Positions 23,085 through 41,240 of a stretch of 64,000 nucleotides of DNA are shown one piece after another. The position numbers and the translations under genes were made by a program. The notes under the pieces were generated by a model. It ran no database searches, was not told the DNA's origin, and saw only the letters and a program-made list of their open reading frames with translations. Source of the DNA: Kryptolebias marmoratus (Eukaryota > Chordata > Actinopteri > Cyprinodontiformes > Rivulidae); NCBI RefSeq assembly GCF_001649575.2, contig NC_051431.1, positions 11,978,183 through 12,042,182 on the forward strand, in the 5' to 3' direction. Within the stretch, counting starts at the first letter, position 1, and the number at the start of each line of letters is the position of its first letter.

Positions 23085-23592
23085 TCAGACTTTGGCTGTC
23101 TATGTATAGTTAAATGCAAACAAGACTGAAAGTCTTATTTTTACCCCTGATGAAAAAATTCTAAGACCAGCAGAAGAGCTCACATAACTCCTGTTCCTGC
23201 CTCTTTGCACTGGCTCCTTATGCACTTCAGGAGTAATTTAAAATTTTTGGTTTTAACCTATAGGGCAGTTCAAGTTTAGGCTCCCAATTACATATAGGAC
23301 CTTTTGGAGTCTCTATCTCCCTCCATGACTCTGAGGTCTTCAAGTGAGATGCTGTTGGTGGTACCTCAAACCTGTTTCAACACTCCTGGAGGCTGAACTT
23401 TTCAGGCGGGGGCTCCGAGGCTTTGGAACGTTCTCCCAGTGTCCCTAAGCTGCACAGACTCTTTTAAGAAACATCTAAAGACATTTTTATTCAGACAGGC
23501 TTTTACTTAATTTGTTTGCTTTTTTTCTCTGTGAAGCACTTTGTGATGATTGCGTCTGTGAAAAGTGCTACAGAAATAAAATTGACTGACTG
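23085..23592 (+). mobile_element. L2-type LINE 3' end
   Basis: Encodes remnants of the L2/CR1 C-terminus in shifting frames: NANKTESLIFTPDE, then LHWLL, LWNVLPVSLSC-like, and SFKKHLKTFLFRQAF. The tail gcactttgtgatgatt...aaaagtgctacagaaataaaattgactgactgat is the typical 3' end with its short terminal repeats. Probably the same insertion as 22600-22760, split by a later insertion. Confidence 0.75.
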
Positions 23593-23595
23593 ATG

Positions 23596-23720
23596 TTCAC
23601 CTTCTGTTACCGTGGCGACATTCACCTTCTGTTACCGTGGCGATGTTCAACCTTTGTTACCCAGGAGACGTTCACCTTCTGTTACCCAGGCAATGTTCAC
23701 CTTCTGTTACCCAGGCAATG
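23596..23720 (+). repeat. 25-bp minisatellite, five units
   Basis: Five contiguous 25-base units of the form ttcaccttctgttaccgtgg plus cgatg. Units 1-2 carry ccgtgg and units 3-5 carry cccagg. It starts directly at the L2 tail. Confidence 0.9.
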
Positions 23721-24480
23721 TGCAGAATGAATTAAAATGCTAGAAAGTGAACTGATTTAGGTTAAAAATGGTTTGATGTTAATAAATGGATGTCCTAAGA
23801 GGGAGAGAAATACAAACTTTGACTATGCAGCAGCTCCTAGAAAGTTTTTTTTTTTTCTTTTTTTTTAACTGTAGTTGTATGTGTGCAGCTGGTGTGCAGC
23901 AACAGTGACATCATTTGGGGAAAGTCCTGAACGTGATATGGGAAAATCCTGCATGTTTTGGGGAACACTTTATTTCACGCCAAAACCGGGTGGGGAGGCC
24001 ACATATGGGAGTTATAATCTTTGTCTGATGAAATTGGCGGCTGCAAACAGGAAATATTTGGCAGGGACTTGAAGGGGAACTTAACAGAAATGACGCACGT
24101 GCAATTTCAGTAACATCACTGAGGGCATTGTTTATATTGACAGTTATTTATTTAATACCACAAACTCAAGTCATGCAACACAAAGTCAGAGCTTAATATA
24201 TCTATGCTCTCTCTGGTTCATCGATGCGGTCATTTGGAAAAGTCAGCTCTTTGGAATGAAAAAGAAGTGACATTATGACATCTTTCTGCATTTGAAGTAG
24301 GTTAAAAAAAAGTGTGAGGTTGACCTTGTGCTGATTGTAAACTTTATTTGAACGTAAAGTTTTGTTGTAATTATAGGACCGTCACTTAGCGGTTAGCTTG
24401 TTTCTTTTGTACAGCCACACACTCACTTCTCAGCTGCTGGACCAGATTTGATATTTGTTGCTGTTTGTGTCTCATTACAA
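23721..24480. other. Non-coding stretch, no gene recognised
   Basis: AT-rich with a T tract at about 23847; no exon or classified repeat. Confidence 0.5.
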
Positions 24481-25300
24481 TTCATCCATCCATCCATTTA
24501 TCTTCTACCGGGGGCTACAGCGACACTCTCAAGCTCCTCCTGATGAATCCCAGGACATTCCCAGACCAGACTGGATATGTAACTCCTCCAGCAAGTTCCA
24601 GGTCTGCCCCGTGGTCTCCTCTCAGTGTGACGTGCCCGTAAAACCTCCAAAGGGAGGCGTCCAGGAGGATCAGCTGCCTAAACCACCTCAGCTGGCTCCT
24701 TTCGATGCGAAGGAGCAGCGGCTCTACTCCAAGCTCCCCCCTGGATGACGGAGCTCCTCACCTGATCTCTGAGGCTGAGCCCGGCCACCCTACAAAGGAA
24801 GCTCATTTCAGACGCTTGCATCCAAGATCTCGTTCTTTTGGTCATGATATAAACGTCATAACCGCAGGTGAGGGTTGGAGTGTAGACAGACTAAAGAAAT
24901 CAAGAACTTTGCCTTTCAACCCAAATCTTTCTTCACCACAACAGACAGAAGCAACGCCCTCATTACTGTGGATAATCGACAATCCATCTCCCCATCGCTT
25001 ATGAAAAAGACTCCCAGATACCTGAACTCCTCTGCGTGAGCCAAAGAGGTGGAGCATTCCACCTTTTCCCAGTTTAATTCAATCATAATAATAAAGCAAC
25101 AATTAAAGACATTCAAAATGAATGATGGACTCAATGTGGTGGTCCAGAGCTCCATGTGAGAGCATACAGCGCCAGGTTCCCGTTCATTTCCAGTTAAAGA
25201 AGCACTTGAGAAAGCCCACATCTGACAGTTTTTGGATGCGTCCAAGCAGGATGTTTGTGTGAAACAAATGAGTAAATCTGGAAAACTAACATACATTCAC
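24480..25300 (-). mobile_element. Non-LTR retrotransposon (LINE) ORF C-terminal fragment
   Basis: Minus-strand frames read AHAEEFRYLGVFFISDGEMD, then MRALLLSVVVKKDLG, and further down VRSSVIQGELGVEPLLLRI-like text, decayed by frameshifts and stops. This matches the C-terminal region of a very common teleost LINE reverse transcriptase (YLG-LF-S-G-ME, RSVVVKKELS). The clade cannot be settled by eye. Non-functional. Confidence 0.75.
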
Positions 25301-25465
25301 ATTTAAAAGGTTGCATCAATATTTCATCTTTTTTTCTCTGTTTTATTTTATTTTTTTACAAATGAATCAGTAACAAAGAGTCCAAATGCCAGATCACTTG
25401 CTTTGAAATATTCTCCCACAGTCTAAAAAGCTGCACGTTGGGTTAATAAAGGCTTCTAAATTACT

Positions 25466-25468
<3 letters not shown>

Positions 25469-25517
<49 letters not shown>
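25469..25517. repeat. (GT)n microsatellite, about 49 bp
   Basis: An uninterrupted GT dinucleotide run of 24 units. Confidence 0.98.
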
Positions 25518-25519
<2 letters not shown>

Positions 25520-28480
25520 ACCCCTCACAACCAGGAACAGGACTAAACAGGTGCGTGCAGAAAATGGACCCATGATGGAGATCCGTGATTAAATTTATTT
25601 TTGACAATGTAAGCCTGTGGCATTTGGACCTGCTGTCTTGAGCTGCGAGTCTTTCCTAATCCTCAGACAATCTTCGGTTGCTTTGGTCGAGAACTGGGAT
25701 TGTTCAAGAGGTCAGAAAGGCCCAAATGTAGTCTTGCATTCACTATATCAACTCCTGAAACGATTCCTGGACCCAGTTTTACCTGTAAGGAGGTGGTAAC
25801 ATGTGTGTGAATTAGTGAATGTAAAGCACTTTGCAGAACTCAAGAAGGTTATAAAAAGGTGCATTATAAGCATGGGCCATTAACAGTTACCATAAATAAA
25901 TGAAATCTGAACTTGCTTTGTTCCCATAACTGATGCAAACCTATTATTGAAGAGGAACTGTGGCTGACAGACTGTGCAGACAAAAACAAGAAGTCACAAG
26001 GTGAAATGAGTGACATAAACCAGTATCTTAATAAAGCAGGTACAGAAAATAAAGGTAACATTTCTTAAATTTGAACTTGCCAAGCATTCCTTCTGTAAGT
26101 TTTCACTTTATTCTCTTGAGGTTTTGATCTATTTCAATTTGAAATCTGATTTTCTTCTTTAATTAAATTTAAAAAGAAATCCAAGAGAATTTGTTATTTG
26201 GATGTTTATTACTGGAACCGGTTTTACATTAGTTTTTCCTCCTCAGCTGTTGACACAAAGTCAACATAGTGACAAGGTATCTTTTTTTAATTTATTTTTT
26301 TCACAACAGAGTTGTTTTCAGTGCTGTTGACATTTCTGTTTGATTTTCTTTTAGATTAAATCTGTGAGACTACACCTGAGGAGCCGACAGAAACAAGTAG
26401 TTCCTTATTTTGACCACTAGATAGAGCCATTTGTCTTTGTTTCAGGGGAGCCCATTATTTTCTCCTCAGTGAAGTGTTGAGAGCACTAAAACCAGCCAAG
26501 TATTTTATCTGCTTTACTCTACATCCTGTTGGTTATCAGGTTTATCTTGATGATTCTCACAGGAAACCTCCTGTTCATGTTTTTAAAATCAGGCACAACA
26601 AGAGCTTATTCTTGTTCAAATGAGCACATTTGGGGGACTTTTATTTGCAACCAAGCCAGAAGAAAAACCATACCTTTACTTTACTTCTTTTTTTTTTACT
26701 ATTTTGTGCTTTGTTTGGGAGATTTAAGACATTTTTTTTCTGTATTACATCTAATGTCATTTAAATACTTGTTTCACTGAAGACAAAAAAAAGGCTCCCA
26801 CTTCATCAAAACTTTTAATTTCTGTTTAGTAAATGTTCAAACTAAAACGCAGATCTTTATGCTTTAATTCAGCTGGTTTATTCTGGTAGTCTAGTTTATC
26901 GACATGCAGTGCGTCAGAGCTTTGAGCTTGAAGTTTATGGAAAATGTTTAGCCTCTACGAAACATTGAGCTCTTTTATGGCTGTCTATTGTAACATCAAG
27001 ACAGACAGATTCTGTTAGAGAGTCAATTATAGTTAAACCAATTAGCTAAGTCAATGATGCAATTATGTCAATTATAAACATATGATGAGATGATTGGGCA
27101 TCATTGACAGTTGTATTATTACAAACCATTAAACAGCTCTTTATGATAAGAAATAAATATATTTTTGTCTATAATGAGGAAGATGGGCTGCCTGATTTAA
27201 ATTTAAGCAGCACTTTGACGTGAGTGAACGGAGCCCTCTGCTGCAGGTTTGCTGTTACTGTGCCTGACTTTGACCTCTGACCTGTCTGCAAGTTCAGGGG
27301 GAACATTCATTGACTCTAGAAATAATAAACTTTTCTGCCATTTCAGAGAAGTGCAGTTTAGGTGCCTAAGCCTTCATAAGCCCTCTCAGTGCCGATAAAA
27401 TCTGCTGCTTTGTTGACCCGTCCTTAAATAAAACCTCTTCCCAATAAAGAAAATAAAGAAATTCTGCACAACTAATATAAATGATGGGTATATTGTCACT
27501 TACAGGCTTTTCTTCTGAATAATGAGGATGTATGGATCCCTGAAACCATCAACATTTTAACAAGAAACTTGTCAAAAGTCACTCCCAGAGAGTGACTGAT
27601 TATACTAATACTTGTTTTATAATCCTAGTTAAATTTGGAAACACTTTCTTAACACTAGAGAAGAAAACTAATGGAGGTAGTACATATGTAGCACATAATA
27701 TTCTGTGCACAAGTTTTAAACTCTATTATATTATATTATTATTTTATACTAACAGCCATTTGGGGTTTTGGATTTCTAAAGGACTTGAGAAGATTTTTTG
27801 TTGGACTTTAGCTGCTTTTGCTCAAATTTCCTTTAAGTCTGTGTACTTGCTGACAGCACAGTGTATGTTAAAAAAAGATGTGAGGAAAATGAACAAGTGG
27901 GAGATGAACAGTATCTAATAATGCAATTATTTTTCATCTACACCACTAAAGAAATGGGAACAAACCGTGTCTATACATCACAAGCCAAAACCCCAATGTA
28001 AAGTTGGTTCTTTGCTAAGTTGTCTGTCATGTGTAGACACACAGCATTTGTTTATCCCTTGAGTTTAAATGCCTTTTGTGTGTGTGTCTGATTCAGAGAA
28101 AGAAAAAAAACACAAAACAAAATTGCATTCCTCTGAAAACGGTTAGGTACCGGACTATAAATGTGTGGGGAAAGTAGCCAAAATATCTGCAGAAAGGCTT
28201 TGAAACACCTTTAGAAAGCCTGGAGAACTGCTGCCCCGGGACCTATTCAAAGTCTTACTGGAAACAAAGTCTGATTTATGGAATGACAAGAGGAATCTTG
28301 ACTAAAGAGTTTTGCACAGGAGCGTGCTGTGCACAGAGGAGCAATGACAGCAGCTTGACTTTTATAAAGTAAGTAGCAACTCAGACATGAATGCAATAAA
28401 TGTTTGAATTTATCTATGTATGTATTTCTGGATGGATGGATGTAAAGCACTTAGTTCTAATGATGTGGGACATCCGCGGA
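25518..28480. other. Non-coding stretch upstream of calmodulin
   Basis: About 3 kb of AT-rich DNA with no exon-like frame or classified repeat recognised by eye. The calmodulin promoter lies at its right end. Confidence 0.55.
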
Positions 28481-28735
28481 GGGATACAGCTCTGACAGAC
28501 CGAAGCACACCCCGGCGTAGCTGCTGGATTCAGGTTTCCGGGCAACTCTCGGCAACAGCAGCGGTCCACACGCATTTCCTCAGCCGTAGATCTACATATA
28601 TTTATTTATATATATTTTTGCTTGGTCCTACATAGTTTGTCTTGAACCGTTTTGTCAGGTTAACCTCCCCGCTTGGGTTATTACCATAAACGCATCTTGA
28701 GGCGTCTTCGCAGAGCTTGAAAAGCCAACGGGACA
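28460..28735 (+). promoter_or_regulatory. calm3: calm promoter / 5'UTR region (inferred)
   Basis: Base composition shifts here from AT-rich to CpG-containing (ccgcgg, cccggcg, ccgggc), just before the start codon. A TATA-like tract (tatatttatttatatatatt) lies at about 28597-28616, about 120-140 bp before the ATG. The transcription start cannot be fixed from sequence alone. Confidence 0.5.
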
Positions 28736-34323
<5,588 letters not shown>

Positions 34324-36055
34324 AGAGAGCTCTGAACTTCCTCTCTATGTTGCGTGTCCTACTAAAATTATTGTCTTTAAGAACTTAAAAAAAGGAACAA
34401 TCATGAAACGATAAAAGTACCCCCCCCCCCCTTCAAATCTCGTCCCCGTAGAATTTTTTAATGTGCGCTTCGATACATCCAACTACTTCTGAGGTCTCTG
34501 TTTAGCAATCACCAACAGAATAATCCCTAAAGAAGTTAATGGACCAAGCTTTAAAAGGGCCAAAGTCCTCCCACTTCAGACCAAGAATCTGCTGAGTCAC
34601 CCAGCTCCTGATTAATTTAGAGGAAAGGGAAACACCGAGAAGGCAGAAAGATAAGAAATCAGGCTGTTTAATCTGTTAAAAGGAAGTTGGCTTTTTAATT
34701 CTTCCCAGTTAATTAAAAATAAGAAAACAAAACCGTCTCACATCTGTGGTGACTCTAAAACCCTGAATCGAGTACTCTTTTTGCATGCACCTTTTCCTTG
34801 TGACAACAAAGAGACTCTGAACCCATCAACGGTAGTGGTCAGATCGTGTACACACTGGAGGTATATACATAAACATATAGCTATATATCTGTAAAATTTG
34901 TGTCACTATTGATTATTGCAAGAGCAACTAGTTGAAGTGTAGGGTGTTCATTGGTGCTCGGCCGAAGGTGAGGAACCTGGAAGAGTTCGGAAAAGAACCA
35001 GACCCTGAAACGTGCTGGAGGCTGGGTTTTTTTTGTTTTGGTTTTTTTCTCCCTCCCTCCCCTCTGTGGGACGTGATTTTTGTTGTGTTTGGAGTTGTGG
35101 GCTCCACGTGTCCCGCAGCTCAGATTGGAGACGGCCGCGTGTTGTTCTGTTTCAGGATGATCGTCGTGGAAACACACTCGAGGACTGCAGTTAACATATT
35201 TGTTCAGATATAACGAGAAAATATTGATGTAATGCTTTTTAAACGTGTTCTCATATAATAATGTATTGATGACAAACTTTGGTTACAAGATATATCTACA
35301 TATATATTAGTGTATCGTAAAGTTTGCATTGCTTACTGTAGTAAATGACGTGTGACATTGTTTTCTGTTTGGTTTTGAAATGTGCCATAATACTCTTTAA
35401 AACATGCAACCTTTTTGCAAGGCTCGTAGTTTATCTGAATATATCTGCTTATTATAGTAACATAAAAATATATGCAGTCTAACATATTTGCACTTTGGTA
35501 TAAATCACATGGGTGTTAAAAAAATAATCAAAAAGGAAAAAACAAACAAACAAAAAAAAAAGAAACCAAATGCCACTATTACTGCTGCTAAAATACTGTG
35601 TATGTTTCACACATTTTCTGTATTTGTTGGTGTCTGCTCTTCGATTTGTAGTCCGGTGATCAAACTTCAGTCTGCTTGTTGTTTTACTGAACAGAGTACA
35701 TATACTGTATATTCCCAGATACTACTCGTGGTGGGTGTTTTTTTTAATTCGGGCGTTTTGAGCGGGGCGAGCAGACGGGGGACGGATTCGTTTCGTAGCA
35801 AAGCTGTAGACGTGCCATTGGTTTCAGTGTTAGGGGTCTGAACTGTCGACTTCGAGGGCTTGAGGACGAAGTTAGCTGGAGTATCCTATGATTTATGCAA
35901 AGTTTAAATATTGCTTTGTTCAAGACTTTTTTCTTTTTTTTTTTTTTTGGAAATTAAAATAATTGATGGGCTTTAAGCATCTGAAAGTATCTCACAAATG
36001 TAAAGATGTGATATATTTTCCATAAACCAATAAACTGACTTAAGCTTTACTTCAC
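34324..36055 (+). other. calm3: calm 3'UTR (inferred extent)
   Basis: A long AU-rich trailer typical of vertebrate CALM mRNAs. No other gene signal interrupts it. The best poly(A) signal is AATAAA at 36029-36034, with weaker AT-rich candidates upstream, so alternative 3' ends are likely. A C12-type run lies near 34420. Confidence 0.65.
36029..36034 (+). terminator. calm3: AATAAA poly(A) signal for calm
   Basis: Canonical hexamer in cataaaccaataaactgac. Cleavage is expected 10-30 bases later, near 36050. Confidence 0.6.
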
Positions 36056-36089
36056 CTGCATCCCCTTGATTTGATTTGAATCGGGGCTG

Positions 36090-36420
36090 AACTTCTCCGT
36101 CCTTCAGCCGAGTCTAATCCAGACGGCCTCGGACCGCACCGGGTTGGGTCGGGTCAGCGCCTCCCCTGGCCGGGGGAAACTATCTCGGGCGCAAAGTATA
36201 TTTAGCCGCTCAAAGGGATTGCTGCAGGTGCCTACGGTAATCCAGGTCGGCAGGGGTCACGACCTCTCGGGCGCTGACTGGCGAGGCCGAGAGCCAATGG
36301 AAACGGGTTTTATCTGGAGCGGCTGGGTTCGATTGGACGCAAGTCTGCGCGTTCGTTCAGTTAAGCAGATAAAGTGAATGATTTAGGAAACGGGGTCGCG
36401 CTCGGCTAACGGCATTACGA
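36090..36420. other. CpG-rich block just downstream of calm
   Basis: About 330 bp with many CpG dinucleotides (ctcggaccgcaccggg, ctatctcgggcgc, ctgcgcgttcg), a TATA-like gtatatttag and a CCAAT (gagccaatgg), in AT-rich surroundings. It may be a CpG-island promoter of an unannotated or non-coding transcript, or a repeat. No protein is recognised. Confidence 0.45.
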
Positions 36421-39400
36421 GCAGGTGTTTGATGACAGACTGTAGTAAACAGTGGACAGGAAGGTCACGCCGAGACACAGGAGCTAAAACACTTCGACAC
36501 GATTCAGACTAGACGTGGTTTCGTAATGGTTTATAGTAGGAAAATAAATTTACACTGATTTATGAGCCGTGGAAAGCAGGGAAAGAGAACCACGGTCAAA
36601 AGATATGTTAAAGCTGCCTCTGGTGGGCTGTTGGGGTCACCATGGTAACCACCCACCTGTGTCTGTCACTCCCTGACTGTTGTGTGAAAGCTATAAATCT
36701 GATCTAAAAAATTCTTGAACTGTTAGAATCTGAAGACTAATAGTCACAAGTGTCAATTAATCTAAGAGGTAAAATATATATTTCTGGAGGAATTTGAGTC
36801 TTACAGCAGTGAGAGATGTACTGTAGGAGACGGAAACCCTTACGCTTTGACACAAACTACATGCACCATGAAAAGTGGGAGTTTGTTTGCAAAAGATTTG
36901 CACATTTAAGACAATTCACACAAACTGTCAGTTGAAAATTCTGGAAAAATCTCCAAAACCTATCAATTTTACCTTGCGTTTGTGTGAAAACTGTAAACTA
37001 TATGTTTATTTCCATACAGCTCAAAAAAGCCACATCGTATTATTCCTGATGGAACATTTTGATGTATCATTTGCCATTTTTATTTCAAATCTATGTGACA
37101 GGATGCAGGACAAACCTGCTGAGCAGGGCAGTATTTGTGGGGGTTTCACTGCTTCTGCATCGACTCCCTTAATCAGCTGGAGCGATGGCTTTAATGGGAT
37201 AAATAACTGCTAAATATTTAGACTAATTACAAGCACAAAAGGAAATAAATGTTGGAATAATTTTTATTTTCTCCTTTTTAAAACTGATCTCAGCTGGTGT
37301 TTCCAACCCGGCTCTTTGATCGGGTTGTGACAGCCGGTAATTATCTTTTCTCTGCTCTCTGCGACGGCTTTCACTTTGCCATGAAAGCCCACTAAATGTC
37401 AGAGTTTAGAGGAGGTAATTGGCACAGGGATCCGTCTGCGTTAGTCACAGATATTTATCAGCAGTGGTGATGTCAGCATCACACCGTCCTCGCCGTATCT
37501 GGCAGATCAGCACAGCTAATGTGGGGTTTCACATATTTTAAAATGATTGCAAATCTGAGACTGAAGCAGTGTGGAAGAAAATACGAGTGTCTGTTTTGCA
37601 CCTAAAATTCAAGCTGTAGGTGAAGAGACTTTGTGTTCGGCTGCAACCTTTAATATACAGTAAAGCTCATTTTCCCCTGGGAGGAGATGTTCTCTGACTA
37701 ATGTTCTGCTGTGGGTACAAGTACAGCTCTGAGCGCAGGAAACGCTGATCACTAATTTTGGTGCTGAAAAGGTGGCTGTGATCTGAGGAGGCCGGCCACC
37801 AGGGGGGGTGGGGAGGAAAAAAGATGGATTTCTTATTATTGCATCATGTTGGAGCTCAGCTGCTCAACAGGGCACCCTTTGTTTTGAGTTTTTCTTTGGG
37901 TTTTTTTTTACCTTGTAAGGCTTGAGTTACATTCAGCGGGGTGACTTGTCTGCACTGCAGGCAAGTCGGGGCCTTTTTTGTTGTCGTTGTGGCGCCGTGT
38001 GGTTATAATATGTGCAGAACGCTGTTAGGCATTGTCTTGCTGAAATAAGCAAGCTTCGCTCTGAAGAGGCGTAGGCCCACAGGTAAAAGCCGTCACCCTC
38101 GCACCTTTGCTCTGAGTCGTGTGCCGACGACAAACACTTAGAATGTCCTCGGCCACAGAAAGGTTCTCCACATGGGAGAAGTTCAGCCTTGTTTTCTGCG
38201 AGAATTCAGCGAAAACGAAACAAAGACGAATTATTCCTGCTCTCAGAAGACGTTCCTCCTGATCGGCCTGACACGCCTGGTGTGCAGAGCTAACCCTGAC
38301 TTCCTGAACCTGATGATATCATCATGAAACGCACAATGCCTGCCTTGTGTCTTGTTTGACATTTACTGTACAAACAGCGTGAGGCTCCGGGCGTTACTGA
38401 TGTCTCGGCGCAAACGGGTCGGAAAGAAGAACAAACAGAATTTATTTTTATTTTTTTGTGAACAATGAGGCATGAAGAAACGACATAGCAGGCCATCAAT
38501 ACAAAGAATGTAGAAAATATAAGCCTGACAGGAGAGGAAAACTAACTGTTCACCCACACGTAAGCAAAATAAGACCCGTGGGCCGGAAGCAGCCCTTGCA
38601 CCATCTCAATCCGGCCCTCTACATCCTCATACAAAATAAAACAATTCATGAAAATTAGGATTTTAGTAATGACCGTTAAGGAAAGGAGCTCCATTCTGCC
38701 TTTTTCCAGTTTACAAAAGAGGTCAAAACACTCATTTGCTAAGCTGTCAGGTCAAAGGTTACGCTGACGGGCAGGTAAAGAATGATGAGTCATCAAAAAA
38801 ACAAAAGACTAATTATTGGGTTTTTAACTAAGAGTTGAAGTCTAAATTATTTATTTGGTAAGAATGCTAAATTTAAACTTCTGTCACGTCTGACTGAACA
38901 AATATTCTGACAAAAAAATTAAACAAAACTGCAACAAATGTTAGCTCATAATAATGATGCTGTTTTAAATCTATACAATACATTTCAGTTTTGATACTTC
39001 AGACACATCTGTGCTAATAAGTAAAGGTTAAAAAGAAAAGTTTTACTTGTAATGAAGTAATAACGAAAGAACTGAAGTATTACTGTTGAAGTATTTTGTT
39101 TAAAGTATTAGTTTAAACTTCTTTACATTAAAGTTGTAATAATTAGTGTTTTACCATCTAATGTAGTTGAAGTAGTCCTAATTAAGTCTCAGTATTTTTA
39201 ATTTAATCTCATTTTAATGTAAAATCATAATGGTACAGCAGCCTTGTATTAATTTTAATGTAATAAAAGTTGAGGGTGTGCACAGTTTGGTGACATCACC
39301 GGTCCTCACATTCATCCTGTGCTTCATTCAAAAGTTTTCACATTTTAAATGAGGGTAAATCTGATTGTCACACGTGCTGTGAACCATGAAGAACTAAGAA

Positions 39401-40089
39401 CAATTCTGTGTAAAGATGTGGGATTTTACAGGAGTGTCAACACTAGATGGGGGTGTTTCATCAGGTTCGAACTGAACCAGACTCCCTTTGTTTCTGGCTG
39501 CAGATGAGACCCAGAAAATAAAATCTGATAAAATTATTTTAAAAAAAAAACAAAAAACACCTTTAAAATGCATCATGTCAGATACGGTTTCTGCAGCTTT
39601 TCAGGATGCAGAACTGCTGTGAGACAGGTGAGGTTACAGGCCTGTGGTGTGTTTGCTGCACCGCACCCTCCACCCATGACTGTGCACACTTTGCATGGTT
39701 GCTCCTTTGCTTCAGAAACACACAGCGCTTTTTGTTTCTTTTCCTGCTCACATTATTCCTGTGAGAGGACGGCTGAAGTTCATCACTCTGTGGAGACTCT
39801 TTGATAATATCCTGATGTCAAAAAAACTGTCATGCTGGTTGCACTTTAAATGGTTATTTTTCTCTTTTTTTAGACTTGTAACACAACACCGTTGCTCCCT
39901 ACTGAACTTTTCCCCTCTTCGAATAATCAGACTACAAATACTTAATTCTGAATAATTGGATTGTTCGATTTATTTAATTTTGGATTAGAAATTAACTGAA
40001 GTGAACTCATTACCGTCTCACCAGCCGTTCTGGAGCTTCCCCTTTTTGAATGATGCAACTAACCCAGTCTGTCAAACATAAACCAACAC
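36421..40089. other. Non-coding stretch, no gene recognised
   Basis: No exon recognised on either strand. 37280-37530 has mixed composition that could be a conserved non-coding element, but this needs comparison with other fish. Confidence 0.45.
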
Positions 40090-40690
40090 TGCATATCACC
40101 CTTCTGTTAGTTATTAGAGTATGTGGTGAGCGTGACTCTCAGCTATTATCACAACAAATTTTGGCTCAGTGGCTGTAAAATTAACCGAGATACTATCAGT
40201 TTTGTGTTCGCTAAGGTCAATTAGCTGTGGCGGCCATCCAGAACTGGGCTAATGCTGCATAATAGTGACATGATGCCCGCCTGGTCTCTTCTGAGCTGTA
40301 GCAGGGACCAACCGGTGAGTTAATGGGGAAAAAGGATTTTGACTCCTGATTTAGTCAAACTTTAACGGAGTTTTGAAAGATTTGTTCAGGACTGGCACAT
40401 CACTAAGTTGGAGCCATTTCTGTCTCACCTCGTCACAGCCTGAGATCTCACGAGATCTGTCAGCGCTCGGAGTACGTGTTACTTTACCTCGATATTAGGA
40501 GATTTGATTAAGTTATAGTCACTTTTGGGCAGTTTAAGGCGGATTAGCTGTGGCAGCCACCTTGAACTGGATTGACTCTAAAAAGCTAATCAGTTGTAGA
40601 TGAACGTCTATCGATTACTTTCTGAGAGTTTTGTTGAAATCTGTCATGTGGTCCATGAAATATTTTGCTAACAGACAAGCACACACACAG
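40090..40690 (+). repeat. Fish interspersed repeat, tandem pair
   Basis: Two units, about 40120-40260 and 40480-40690, carry caattagctgtggcggccatc and gattagctgtggcagccacc. The second ends ctgagagttttgttgaaatc...catgaaatattttgctaac followed by a CA-rich tail. Same family as 6780-7335. Confidence 0.6.
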
Positions 40691-40929
40691 AAAGACACTG
40701 ACTAAAACATTATCACCTCTCTCCTTTGGCGGTGGGCGATTAACTTTATGTCCATAAGGTTGTTTGTGAACATGCCTGTTTGCTGATGGTCTTCCTGTAT
40801 TTTTGGCACCGTGCCACTTTAATGATGTCATCCTGTCCTCGCTGACCAAAACGCAAACAAGTCGGAGCATAAACAGCCTCTGGACCAAAAATAAGCTGCT
40901 GCACCTGTTGTCTCTGTGCCCTTAAAGGG

Positions 40930-41240
40930 GTAACTCAGATGCTTTGAAGTGGGGTTCTGTGGCGCGCTTATGAACAGTTAACATCTCACCTGTTGTAGAA
41001 AGCTGTTAGAATTAGAGAATTAGAGCAAACAGCGAGCCCAAGACTAAAACAGCTCCAGTCAATTTTGCATTACAGTTTTTGTTTTTGTTTTTTTACTTAT
41101 AATTCTATGGTTGGATCTGAGTGCAGAGAGCAGCGGCAGGTAGTTGTAGCACTTCCCGTGCAGCCACTTCTAGCAGGATTATTAAATGTTTAATGCAAAA
41201 CTGACCACAGTCGGCTCGTCAGTCGAGTCAGAATCAAACT
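40930..41240 (+). repeat. Long-TIR element family, partial copy
   Basis: Begins taactcagatgctttgaag tggggttctgtgg and continues atgaacagttaacatctcac ctgttgtag, matching the left end of the element at 58279. The copy seems truncated. Confidence 0.5.

Noticed and set aside
24705..25004. 99-codon plus-strand frame
   Set aside because: Antisense to a LINE reverse transcriptase fragment.
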